Source of the DNA: Thermodesulfobacteriota bacterium
Lineage (GTDB): Bacteria; Desulfobacterota_D; UBA1144; Nemesobacterales; UBA2774
Length of the DNA stretch: 64,000 bases
Direction: 5' to 3'
Assembly (NCBI GenBank): GCA_040754335.1
Contig: JBFMCV010000001.1
Span: forward strand, 1-64,000
The position numbers and the translations under genes are program-made. Shown one piece after another: positions 37,999 through 46,698 of the stretch; position 1 is the stretch's first letter, and each line of letters begins with the position of its first letter. Below the pieces are notes generated by a model. That model did no database searches. It saw nothing but the letters and a program-made list of their open reading frames with translations, and was not told the DNA's origin.

Positions 37999-40650
37999 TT
38001 AGCTAGCTTGGAGGCGTGTGTTATGTGTTCCCTCCATCTCCTTCATATCGGAGAGCCATCGAGATAGGGTGGTCTCGTATAGCTCGTTCTTTTCCCGATC
38101 GCCTCTTGCCGGCTCGATCGGGTCCATGACGGTGAGTGTCACTGTCGGGAACCTCAAACCGGGGTTAAGTGGTGAGAGCGTTTTTAAAGCACCTTCGATA
38201 TATACAGGCACTATAGGGACTCCGTTCTCGACACTCAACAGTCCGGCGCCTGCCCTTGGCTTCATCACTTTACCCGTGCTCGTGCGCTCGCCTTCGGGGA
38301 ATATGCATACGGACATGCCCCGTTTAAGTCCTTCGGACGCGAGCCTCAGAGACTCCCCGTACGTCCTCGCGGTGCCCGTGAGTATTATCCTGAACGGACG
38401 GACTAACCAGGAAAGCGGAGGCCTGGCGAAGTACTCTCCGAATCCCGTGAACAGGAGCCGGTCGAGCATCCTGCCGGGAAGGAGCGCGAATACCAGTATG
38501 GGGTCGATCATGCTCTGGTGGTTGGGGCATATCAGCAGAGGGGTATCTGCAGGTATTTTGTCTGTATTCCTGATTTTTGCCCTGAACGCCAAAAGCACTA
38601 TCAATCTGACTATTAACTGGACGGCTCTCATGGCCGTTCTCTTCAATACGCCCCTTCTTAAATTAAATATCTCGTCGAGAGATTCGCCTTCCCTCTCTTC
38701 ACGCGGCGTTTTTTCTTCGCCCGCCGTTTGAGGACGCTGTCCCGGTAATTTCCTGAGTATGTCTCCGATTGTGCGGAGCTTCGGGATTTCGCTTTCGGGT
38801 ATAAATACACTATACTCCTTTTCAAGGAGATCCATAATCTGGACGAGCATGAGGGAATCGAGTCCGAGGTCGAGCGTGAGGTCGTCGTCCGGGTGAAAGG
38901 GCCCGTCGAGATCGGTCATCTCGGAGAACCGATTTAGAAACGACGCCGATTGCGGCATCTTTAGTAATTCTGCGTCTTCTGCGTCCGTCATTTTTCGCAA
39001 AGGTTCTTCTCCACTCTTCAGCTCCTCTGCTATCTTTTCGATCTCGTTTCTTTTGAATTTGCCGAGCCTTGTTTTGGGCAGTTCTTCGTTGTATACGATC
39101 ACGTCCGATATCTGCATGTATGACGGAAGGCTCGAGCCCTTCATGGAGATTATGGAACGGATCCTTTCGCTCACTCCGAAGATACCCCTTTCCTGTATCT
39201 CCTTCATCTCGGGCACCACTACCATACGGAGCCCGACGAGGCTGCCGGAAGGGGATTTTAACGGTATCACGCACATCTCCCTTATGAGGGGGCTCTCTTT
39301 ATACAGGTTCTCCACGTCTTCGGGGTAGATGTTCTTTCCCGTCGGAAGCACTATGACCTCTTTCGCCCTGCCCGTGATGTATAGGTAGCCCTCCCGGTCG
39401 AGCGACCCCAGGTCCCCCGAGTAAAGCCAGCCCTCTCTCAGGAGCTCGCGCGTGGCGGCCTCGTTCTTGTAATAACCGACCGTGATGTTCGGACCCTTTA
39501 TGCAGATCTCTCCCGTACCGGCAGCGTCCGGGTTGTCTATTCTGACCTCGACGCCAGGAAGAGGTTTCCCCGCGCTTCCCGGCGCAGGCTTATATGGAGA
39601 AGTCAGCGTGGATATAGCGGTAGTCTCCGTGAGTCCATACCCCTCGGCCATGCGGAACCCCAGGGAGAGGAAACCGCGGAATACTCTCGGGTCGAGCCTT
39701 GCCCCGCCCGATGTGAAAAATCTGAGCTGCCCGCCGAAAGGCTCGTGAATTTGTCCGAAGAATATCCTGCCCAGTCTCAAGCCGAGTATCTTCCATCCGA
39801 GCTCCGAGATTTTAAAGAGACTTCTGAACATAAGCCTTTGCGTGAGGGGCAGGCGAGCGACCCTTTTCTCGATATCGTTATAAATTAGCTCGAACAGCCT
39901 GGGAACCCCCGGGAAAATCGTGACCGTGGTCTCCCTGACCGCAGCCAGAAGGTCTCCGCTTTTAAGCGATTCCGAAAACGTTACGGAAGCCCCCGCAAAT
40001 AGCGGGGACAGGAGCGCGACGATCGACGAATAGCCGTGGTGAAGCGGGAGAATATTCAGGATATTGTCGTCAGGCGATACGTCGACCGACTGCAATATCG
40101 CTTTCACGGTGCTGAGCACGTTGTCGTTTGTCAGCTGGACGCCTTTCGGTGTGCCAGTGGTGCCTGACGTAAATAATATAGCCATTACGTCATCGGGCTC
40201 CGGTATACTGGGCTCGATAGATAAGTCTTCAGGGAGTCCGCTGATTGCGTCATCCATAACGATAACGTTTATTCCGGGGCTCTTTCCGGTCAGCTCTGCT
40301 CTGAGTTTATCGGCGCGGGAGGGGTCTGTTAACACCGCTTTCGATTCCGAGAAATCGAGGAAGTTGATAATTTCACGCGCGCCGAATAATGAGTCGAGCG
40401 GTACGACGGTCGCCCCTAGAAAGTGGATCGAGAAATAGGAGATAACCCAGGAGATCGAGTTCTCTCCGTAAAGGGCTATGCGGTCTCCCGCCTTTAATCC
40501 CATCCCGGCGAGATTAGATTCCGCTGCGAGGCAGCTTCTGTATAAATCCCGGAAGCTCACCCGGGAGTACGCCCCTTCTTTATTTCTATACGCGAGGGCG
40601 GTCCTTTCGGGTTCTTTCTCGGCCCATTGCCTGAGTCGCGGCGCAAACAT
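37999..40650 (-). CDS. Fused acyl-AMP ligase, acyl carrier domain and PlsC acyltransferase
   Basis: This 883-residue protein combines three activities. Residues about 1-540 are an AMP-dependent acid ligase with AILFTSGTTGTPKGVQLT, EGYGLTETTAIST and GYLYITGRAKEVIVLPTGKN. About 575-640 is a carrier domain with the phosphopantetheine Ser in LDLGLDSLMLVQ. About 690-870 is a lysophospholipid-type acyltransferase with NHQSMIDP (Asn710) and FPEGERTSTG. It could activate a fatty acid, load it on its own carrier and transfer it to a lysolipid, similar in logic to Aas but with the opposite domain order. Substrates are unknown. The long - strand gene appears monocistronic. Confidence 0.92.
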   Translation of the reverse strand: MFAPRLRQWAEKEPERTALAYRNKEGAYSRVSFRDLYRSCLAAESNLAGMGLKAGDRIALYGENSISWVISYFSIHFLGATVVPLDSLFGAREIINFLDFSESKAVLTDPSRADKLRAELTGKSPGINVIVMDDAISGLPEDLSIEPSIPEPDDVMAILFTSGTTGTPKGVQLTNDNVLSTVKAILQSVDVSPDDNILNILPLHHGYSSIVALLSPLFAGASVTFSESLKSGDLLAAVRETTVTIFPGVPRLFELIYNDIEKRVARLPLTQRLMFRSLFKISELGWKILGLRLGRIFFGQIHEPFGGQLRFFTSGGARLDPRVFRGFLSLGFRMAEGYGLTETTAISTLTSPYKPAPGSAGKPLPGVEVRIDNPDAAGTGEICIKGPNITVGYYKNEAATRELLREGWLYSGDLGSLDREGYLYITGRAKEVIVLPTGKNIYPEDVENLYKESPLIREMCVIPLKSPSGSLVGLRMVVVPEMKEIQERGIFGVSERIRSIISMKGSSLPSYMQISDVIVYNEELPKTRLGKFKRNEIEKIAEELKSGEEPLRKMTDAEDAELLKMPQSASFLNRFSEMTDLDGPFHPDDDLTLDLGLDSLMLVQIMDLLEKEYSVFIPESEIPKLRTIGDILRKLPGQRPQTAGEEKTPREEREGESLDEIFNLRRGVLKRTAMRAVQLIVRLIVLLAFRAKIRNTDKIPADTPLLICPNHQSMIDPILVFALLPGRMLDRLLFTGFGEYFARPPLSWLVRPFRIILTGTARTYGESLRLASEGLKRGMSVCIFPEGERTSTGKVMKPRAGAGLLSVENGVPIVPVYIEGALKTLSPLNPGLRFPTVTLTVMDPIEPARGDREKNELYETTLSRWLSDMKEMEGTHNTRLQAS

Positions 40651-40760
40651 CAGTCAGCTCCTAAAACCATACCTAATAATTTAATTTAGACAGCGTAAGT
40701 ATTCCATCGGATAGGTGATTGTAATCTGCTTTGACAGGGTGAAGGATTCGTTCCGGCATA

Positions 40761-40807
40761 TATGCCTGTTAAACGGTGGGCCCGCATAAGCCCTGTATGC
40801 AGGCATA
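40761..40807. repeat. Inverted repeat downstream of gnd-like gene
   Basis: TATGCCTG (40761-40768) and CAGGCATA (40800-40807) are perfect reverse complements separated by 31 bases. Together with the repeat at 40864-40896 the 273-base gap between the acyl ligase fusion and gnd is rich in hairpins. No T tract supports a simple terminator. Confidence 0.35.
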
Positions 40808-40863
40808 ACCGAACGGACGATATAAGACACGCAGACCCGATATACGCGGATACCCGGTATTCA

Positions 40864-40896
40864 GGATGCCCGCTCGGCAGTGAATAGGGGGCATCC
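40864..40896 (-). terminator. Hairpin after gnd-like gene
   Basis: GGATGCCC (40864-40871) pairs with GGGCATCC (40889-40896) around 17 bases. It begins 28 bases beyond the minus-strand stop of the 6-phosphogluconate dehydrogenase gene, so it can end or stabilise that message. The lack of a T tract lowers confidence. Confidence 0.4.
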
Positions 40897-40923
40897 GTAG
40901 GGGTCGTATCAGTGATAAGAGTT

Positions 40924-41940
<1,017 letters not shown>

Positions 41941-41978
41941 AATTGCCTCCTTTATGAGATGTGAGAATTATCACTTCA

Positions 41979-41995
41979 GCACTAGAGTTTAGTGC
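41979..41995. promoter_or_regulatory. Palindrome upstream of gnd
   Basis: GCACTA-GAGTT-TAGTGC is a perfect six-base inverted repeat, 39 bases upstream of the gnd start codon. Such spacing fits an operator or a leader hairpin. No regulator can be named. Confidence 0.35.
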
Positions 41996-42223
41996 ACGAC
42001 TCGGTTTATGACAACCGGTATCGTTTCGGGTCTTCCACATCAGTTCTTTGACATTGAAGGTTCATCTCGGGATTCGATGCAGCGCCGGAGCCGGTAAGAT
42101 TTACACGCACCTGCTGATCACACAGTCGGATCATCCAGCCTTATTGTATAAATCCATGCTTAAATTTGTAGCGGCAATCTTGTAAAACGAGTGATGTAAT
42201 CGGTGAAGAAATGGATTGTGGGG

Positions 42224-42248
42224 GAGGGGAGATTTCAAATCTCCCCTC
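42224..42248. terminator. Perfect hairpin after the exported-protein gene, bidirectional shape
   Basis: GAGGGGAGATTT, one central C, and AAATCTCCCCTC form a perfect 12-base inverted repeat (in practice 9-10 pairs plus a small loop). It lies 20 bases past the minus-strand stop at 42268, the natural place to end the ECF sigma module message. On the plus side TTGTTTCT follows; on the minus side the tail is C-rich, so efficiency is uncertain. Confidence 0.6.
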
Positions 42249-42267
42249 TTGTTTCTAGGTCTATAAA

Positions 42268-42630
42268 TTAATCTACCCAGAGAATCCAGCCCTGGTTGTT
42301 ACCCTCTATCTTCCCGGCGATGGTCACATTTTCTCTCTGGGGCATCAAGGAGACTTTCATCAACCCGTCCTGGAGACCCTGCAGGGTGTAGACGGTCCCT
42401 TCCTTCGTCATAATGACGTGCTGATGGGGCGGCAGGGTATTGCAAGGCCCCGTGGCTATAACGGGTGTAACGGTGCCTTTCTTGTAATCGGGTATCAGGC
42501 ATATTACGGTACCCGTTACGCTGCCTGGCGTAGCCTTCATCGGTTCCTGAGCAAAAGATCCGACCGTGAAAAGACCGGAAAAAAGGACTGCTACTACTAA
42601 TGTAAATGCAAGTACTCTTAACCTATACAT
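42268..42630 (-). CDS. Small exported protein linked to the ECF sigma module
   Basis: This 120-residue protein has a signal peptide (about 1-28, ending VGSFAQ). The mature chain carries GSVTGTVICLIPDYKKG, PPHQHVIMTKEGTVYTLQGL and NVTIAGKIEGNNQGWILWVD, which looks like a small OB-like or beta-barrel domain. I do not recognise a family. It follows the anti-sigma gene by 115 bases. It has GGGAGG before its ATG and a promoter candidate just upstream, so it may be the direct target of the sigma factor. Function unknown. Confidence 0.72.
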   Translation of the reverse strand: MYRLRVLAFTLVVAVLFSGLFTVGSFAQEPMKATPGSVTGTVICLIPDYKKGTVTPVIATGPCNTLPPHQHVIMTKEGTVYTLQGLQDGLMKVSLMPQRENVTIAGKIEGNNQGWILWVD

Positions 42631-42670
42631 TTTTAATACCTCCCTATATTGATTTTTTCTACTACTGCTT

Positions 42671-42699
42671 ATTATACAATTATACGCAGCGAATAAGAA
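42671..42699 (-). promoter_or_regulatory. Candidate promoter for the small exported protein
   Basis: On the minus strand TTCTTA (42699-42694), 17 bases and TATAAT (42676-42671) precede the 42630 start. A second TATAAT overlaps the spacer (42684-42679). The -35 match is weak (3/6), so an ECF-type element could be the true determinant. Confidence 0.45.
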
Positions 42700-42745
42700 T
42701 ACAGATCCATTTTTTAATTTCTTGGAATACCGAGAAACGCCTTAT

Positions 42746-42961
42746 TCATTTTTTGAGGAGAAATCTCTTTGTAAGTTCAATTGTTTTTTTATATGTGTTC
42801 AGGAAGGCTACGCAGTCCGGGCATATTTGCAGGTGCTTTTCGAACTCCGAACCGGTCTCCGGGCTGAGCTCCCCGCTCAGAAATTCGAGGATCAGACTGG
42901 TGGCATCTTTGCAAGTATCTACCGTTTGTATTTTGTTTCTCGAGTTGGATCGTCCGGCCAT
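42746..42961 (-). CDS. Zinc-finger anti-sigma factor, short soluble form
   Basis: This 71-residue protein has the zinc-binding anti-sigma (ZAS/zf-HC2) pattern: TCKDATSLILEFLSGELSP followed by FEKHLQICPDC with Cys17, His43, Cys47 and Cys50. There is no transmembrane segment, so the protein stays cytoplasmic and may sense redox or zinc directly, releasing the ECF sigma factor encoded just upstream. The gap to the sigma gene is 139 bases. Role inferred from family and linkage. Confidence 0.85.
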   Translation of the reverse strand: MAGRSNSRNKIQTVDTCKDATSLILEFLSGELSPETGSEFEKHLQICPDCVAFLNTYKKTIELTKRFLLKK

Positions 42962-43100
42962 TTTTTTCCTTTTTATACGGTTAGACGTATCGAGGATAAA
43001 ATGGGATCCGAAAAATTATGGGAATTTTTATTACCTTGAAATTTTACCTCGTTTCTGCCGCGGTGCCGGTATATGTTCTCCCGTAAATGATATTTATAGA

Positions 43101-43766
43101 CTATGCCGCCGAATACCCCAGCTGGACCGCCAGCTTGGCGCGGAGGAAGAGTCTCGCCCTGTGGAGCCTCCCTTTCACCGCCAGGACGCTCAGGCCGAGG
43201 ACCTTCCCGATCTCGGGATTGGTCAGCTCCTCTATTTCACTGAGCACCACCACGGTCCTGTCCATAGGTGAAAGCTGCTGCATTGCCTTTTCGATAATCG
43301 CCTGTATCTCCTTCTCCGCAACTTGTTTTTCGACCTCCTGAGACCAGTCCACTACCGGCCGCTCGGCATGGTGTCCGTCGTCCTCGAACCTCGGCATATA
43401 ATCGTCGAGCGAAACGGTCCTGTCCCTTTTTATTTTCCTCAACCTGGATATAGCTTCGTTCGTAACGAGGCGGTACAGCCAGGTTGAGAACTTGGAATCG
43501 GTGCGGAAGGTTTGCGCTTTTCTAAATATCGTCAGCGATACCTCCTGGACCACGTCCTCGGCGTCGCTGTGATTGCTGGTCACTTTCAGGGCCGTGCGGT
43601 AGATCCTCTCCCTGTAGCGGTTCAGTATTTCGTTGAGGGCTTCTTCGCTGCCGTATTCCGCGATCAGGTGAACGAGGCTCTCGTCCGACCTCTTCGATAT
43701 GTCCGTCAATGTCGTTTGTACCATCTTTACCCTGTCTTCAGTTTTTTTGGTCCTTACCATACTCAT
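43101..43766 (-). CDS. ECF sigma factor (sigma-70 family, RpoE-like)
   Basis: This 221-residue sigma factor has region 2 (about 50-125: RYRERIYRTALKVTSNHSDAEDVVQEV, in part, and FSTWLYRLVTNEAISRLRK) and region 4 (about 155-210: QLSPMDRTVVVLSEIEELTN then EIGKVLGLSVLAVKGRLHRA). The N terminus carries about 25 additional residues. It is flanked by a STAS protein upstream and a zinc-finger anti-sigma downstream, so its activity is probably controlled by partner switching or redox. The recognised promoters cannot be told from sequence. Confidence 0.92.
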   Translation of the reverse strand: MSMVRTKKTEDRVKMVQTTLTDISKRSDESLVHLIAEYGSEEALNEILNRYRERIYRTALKVTSNHSDAEDVVQEVSLTIFRKAQTFRTDSKFSTWLYRLVTNEAISRLRKIKRDRTVSLDDYMPRFEDDGHHAERPVVDWSQEVEKQVAEKEIQAIIEKAMQQLSPMDRTVVVLSEIEELTNPEIGKVLGLSVLAVKGRLHRARLFLRAKLAVQLGYSAA

Positions 43767-43804
43767 GATGCTGATTCTCCCTCGAGTCTTTTTTTTGTAT
43801 GTCC

Positions 43805-44074
43805 TTAATCCGCGAGATCGCTAAGCAATGTCCTGATGAAAGGAGAGCATTTGACTATCCTCAGACGTCCGTCCTTTAACTTCGAAAGCGCTTCGAGACC
43901 GCCCTCGTCTATAAATGTCACACCCGAGAGATCGAGTGTGATGGTTTTTGCCGCACCGTCGAGGTGACATTTACAGGCTTCCTCCAGTTCATGCAGATAC
44001 ATTCCCTCGATCTTACCGTCCAGTTTCAAGGTAATGCTTTTTTCGTCGTGCTTAATTTTCGATATCATCAGCAT
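43805..44074 (-). CDS. STAS-domain protein (anti-sigma factor antagonist-like)
   Basis: From ATG 44074 the product is 89 residues, one STAS domain: SKIKHDEKSITLKLDGKIEG, then KTITLDLSGVTFIDEGGLEAL with the switch helix. The residue at the usual phosphorylation site (Ser/Thr after the Asp-rich loop) is Glu/Gly here (FIDEGGLEAL), so phospho-control may be absent. The start is chosen because GAGGAAGAA precedes it; the frame extends 29 residues further upstream without domain-like sequence. It lies 38 bases before the ECF sigma gene and may be cotranscribed. Confidence 0.78.
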   Translation of the reverse strand: MLMISKIKHDEKSITLKLDGKIEGMYLHELEEACKCHLDGAAKTITLDLSGVTFIDEGGLEALSKLKDGRLRIVKCSPFIRTLLSDLAD

Positions 44075-44322
44075 TTCTCGGTTCTTCCTCGTATTCACAA
44101 TTTTCTTATACAAATTCGACGCTGTTCGATTCCCCGGACTCGTCATCCATGTTTCTGTCAATCGTCGTTTCCATATGTTTTATTCAAATGCAACGACCGT
44201 GCCAAACCTGGATAAATTCGGTTAAAAGACTCCAACTGCTCTATATTATTGGTTATTATGGATTCGGCGACGAATCCGGCTGCGGCGAGTGACCCGTTAT
44301 CATCCATGAAATATGGTGGCTC

Positions 44323-44338
44323 CCACGAAATATCGTGG
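44323..44338. promoter_or_regulatory. Palindromic operator candidate
   Basis: CCACGA-AATA-TCGTGG is a perfect six-base inverted repeat. It lies about 50 bases upstream of the -35 of the regulator promoter. Half-site GGTGG is seen again 9 bases upstream. It could bind the Fis-type regulator itself or control both divergent units. Confidence 0.45.
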
Positions 44339-44386
44339 CGGCGCGATAGGGATTATGATAGGGTAATATCGGATGCAGTGTTTGTA

Positions 44387-44415
44387 TTGACATTGACCGG
44401 ACCTGGAAAAATACT
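44387..44415 (+). promoter_or_regulatory. Promoter of the Fis-type regulator gene
   Basis: TTGACA (44387-44392), exact consensus, a 17-base spacer and AATACT (44410-44415, 4/6 match). The start codon is 28 bases after the -10, leaving a short leader. Confidence 0.6.
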
Positions 44416-44443
44416 TTAATGAACCGGAAATGCGTAGATACAT

Positions 44444-46678
44444 ATGAGCGAAAACAAGCACTTGGACGAACTGAATAAGGTTTCGATTCAGATTTCTCCG
44501 AATCCTCGCGAGTTGAAGCGTTCGGAGGGAGCAATATCCGCGCCCGGGGCCGAATACGGAGTCGACGAGAATAACGAGGCGTATCCTGAGGGCGGAAACG
44601 GAATCAACGAGCTTGAGATACTCAACCACCTCGCCCAGGGCACGGCTTCGGTCGTAGGCGCTAATTTTTTTAATTCTCTCGTTCAGCACCTGGCCTCGGC
44701 AATGAAAGTCCGCTACGCGTTCATAGCGCAGTGTACCGACAGCACTATGACCAGGGTCCGCACGCTGTCGTTCTGGCTCGATGACCGCTTCGGCGAGAAC
44801 ATAGAGTTCGAGCTGAGGGGCACTCCGTGCGAAAACGTGATCGCGGGCAGCGTGTGCGTGTACCCCGAAAGGCTCCAGTCGCTCTTCCCCGAGGACGCGG
44901 GTCTCGTCGACATGAACGCTCAGAGCTATCTCGGAATACCCATACGTGACACCTGGGAAAACGTGCTCGGTCATATAGCCGTGATAGACGATAAACCCAT
45001 GACTCAGGAGCCATTGGGAATAAACGTGCTCCAGATATTCGCCTCCCGCGCGGGTGCGGAGATAGAGCGCAAACGAGCCGAGGATTCGCTCAGGGAAAAT
45101 TATATGGTTCTCGCGAAGAAGAACCGGTACGAAACCATTATCGGCAACGTTACGAGGCTCGTGCACCAATCGCTCAAGCCTGAAGAGGTATTCGAAAACG
45201 CGGTCGAGGCGCTAAGCAAAAATATAGAGATGGTGAACTGTGCCGGGATATACCTGATCGAAGGGGACGAGGCTGTGCTTAAGGCACAGAGGGGTTATCC
45301 CGTCAAGTATCTCGAGTTCACGAGCAGGATACCGCGTCCCAAAGGGTTTACATGGGAGACCATACAAAAAGGGGAGCCCAGCTATTGTCCTGACATCGAC
45401 GCTGTCGAAGCCGCAAGCGTCGCCAGACGGGCTGGGGTCAAGAGCTTTCTTTGCGTGCCGATAAGGAGCAGGGGAGAAGTTATAGGTACTCTCGACATCA
45501 CGTCCTTCCATAAGGACGCGTTCGACGAGGACGAGCTCAAGCTGCTCGAAATCGTATCGAGACAGATAGAGACTGCGGTCAACAACGCCAGGCAGGCGGA
45601 CGAGCTCAAGGAGTCGCAGATATCGCTCCGGAAAGCGCTCGCTGAGGTAGAAGAGCTCAAGAACAGGCTCCAGATCGAGAACGTCTATCTGCGCGAAGAA
45701 ATAAATACGGAAAACAACTTCGAAGAGATAGTCGGAAGGTCGGATGAGATAAAGAGGGTCTTGAGGAGCGTCGAACAGGTCGCCCGCACAGGTACGACCG
45801 TGTTGATTCACGGGGAGACGGGCACCGGCAAGGAGCTCGTCGCGCGCGCGATCCATAACCTCAGTGACAGGAGGCAGAGGACGCTCGTGAAAGTCAACTG
45901 CGGCGCAATATCTGCGGGTCTCGTGGAGAGCGAGCTGTTCGGACACGAGAAGGGGGCGTTCACAGGCGCGCTTCAAAAGAGGGTCGGAAGGTTCGAGCTC
46001 GCGGACGGGGGAACCGTATTCCTCGATGAAGTAGGGGAGCTCCCGGCGGACGTCCAGGTTAAGCTGCTGAGGGTTCTACAGGAGGGCGAATTCGAGAGGG
46101 TAGGGAGCAGCGAGACGATCAAGGTCGACGTTAGGGTGATCGCGGCCACAAACAGGGACCTCGAGGAAGCGGTAAGGGATAAATCGTTCAGGTCGGACCT
46201 TTTTTACAGGCTCAATATTTTCCCGATAAACGTGCCGCCTTTACGCGAGAGGAAATCCGATATTCCGCTCCTCGCCAATTTCTTCCTGACCAAATTCTCG
46301 AAGAAGCTGGGGCGGGACTTCACGGGCTTCTCAAAAGGCACAATAGACAGTCTTCTGGATTATAGCTGGCCCGGAAACATCAGGGAGCTTCAAAACATCG
46401 TCGAGAGGGCAGTCGTGATTTCCAATTCGCCCGAGATCGATATCGACGACTCCATTCTTGGCGGAGGTAGCGTCTCTCAGGATTATCCTTCGGATGAGAA
46501 TAAAAGTCTCGAGGATGTCGAGCGCAGCCATATTTTAAATGTACTTGAGGAGTCGGGCTGGGTGATAGACGGGAAGAAGGGGGCTGCGGCTGTTCTCAAC
46601 ATCAACCCCAACACCCTGAGATCCCGCATGAAGAAGCTCGGCATCAAAAAACCGGAGAGAGCGGCCCGCGGTCTGTGA
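44444..46678 (+). CDS. Sigma-54 dependent regulator with two GAF domains
   Basis: This 744-residue protein is an FhlA/NorR-class enhancer-binding protein. Two GAF sensory domains are predicted (about 60-205 with VRYAFIAQCTDSTM; about 235-380 with SFLCVPIRSRGEVIGTLDIT). A coiled linker (about 385-420) precedes an AAA+ domain with GETGTGKE at residue 457, the sigma-54 contact loop GAFTGA at 504, and VFLDEVGELP. A Fis-type HTH follows near the C terminus (AAAVLNINPNTLRSRMKKL). The signal sensed by the GAF domains is unknown. A sigma-70 promoter and a palindrome precede it. Confidence 0.94.
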   Translation: MSENKHLDELNKVSIQISPNPRELKRSEGAISAPGAEYGVDENNEAYPEGGNGINELEILNHLAQGTASVVGANFFNSLVQHLASAMKVRYAFIAQCTDSTMTRVRTLSFWLDDRFGENIEFELRGTPCENVIAGSVCVYPERLQSLFPEDAGLVDMNAQSYLGIPIRDTWENVLGHIAVIDDKPMTQEPLGINVLQIFASRAGAEIERKRAEDSLRENYMVLAKKNRYETIIGNVTRLVHQSLKPEEVFENAVEALSKNIEMVNCAGIYLIEGDEAVLKAQRGYPVKYLEFTSRIPRPKGFTWETIQKGEPSYCPDIDAVEAASVARRAGVKSFLCVPIRSRGEVIGTLDITSFHKDAFDEDELKLLEIVSRQIETAVNNARQADELKESQISLRKALAEVEELKNRLQIENVYLREEINTENNFEEIVGRSDEIKRVLRSVEQVARTGTTVLIHGETGTGKELVARAIHNLSDRRQRTLVKVNCGAISAGLVESELFGHEKGAFTGALQKRVGRFELADGGTVFLDEVGELPADVQVKLLRVLQEGEFERVGSSETIKVDVRVIAATNRDLEEAVRDKSFRSDLFYRLNIFPINVPPLRERKSDIPLLANFFLTKFSKKLGRDFTGFSKGTIDSLLDYSWPGNIRELQNIVERAVVISNSPEIDIDDSILGGGSVSQDYPSDENKSLEDVERSHILNVLEESGWVIDGKKGAAAVLNINPNTLRSRMKKLGIKKPERAARGL

Positions 46679-46698
46679 CGCCGCTTTCGAGAGTTTAT

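Larger units (their letters stand above)
41941..42267. other. 327-base gap between gnd and an exported protein gene
   Basis: No gene is visible. It holds the AGGAGG site of gnd, the GCACTA/TAGTGC palindrome at 41979-41995, and the strong hairpin at 42224-42248. Open frames across it are short and lack ribosome sites. Confidence 0.6.
44075..44443. other. Divergent control region between STAS gene and the Fis-type regulator
   Basis: A 369-base gap between genes that point away from each other. It holds a 16-base palindrome (44323-44338) and a good sigma-70 promoter toward the regulator (44387-44415). Promoter elements for the STAS operon were not recognised. A typical sigma-54 GG-N10-GC box was not found. 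Confidence 0.55.

Noticed and set aside
42606-43271. 221-residue plus-strand frame over the anti-sigma and ECF genes
   Set aside because: The minus-strand proteins have clear family motifs; the plus frame is low-complexity and unsupported.
44300-45169. 289-residue minus-strand frame across the regulator start
   Set aside because: It is antisense to the GAF-AAA-Fis gene, overlaps the promoter region, and has no motif or ribosome site.
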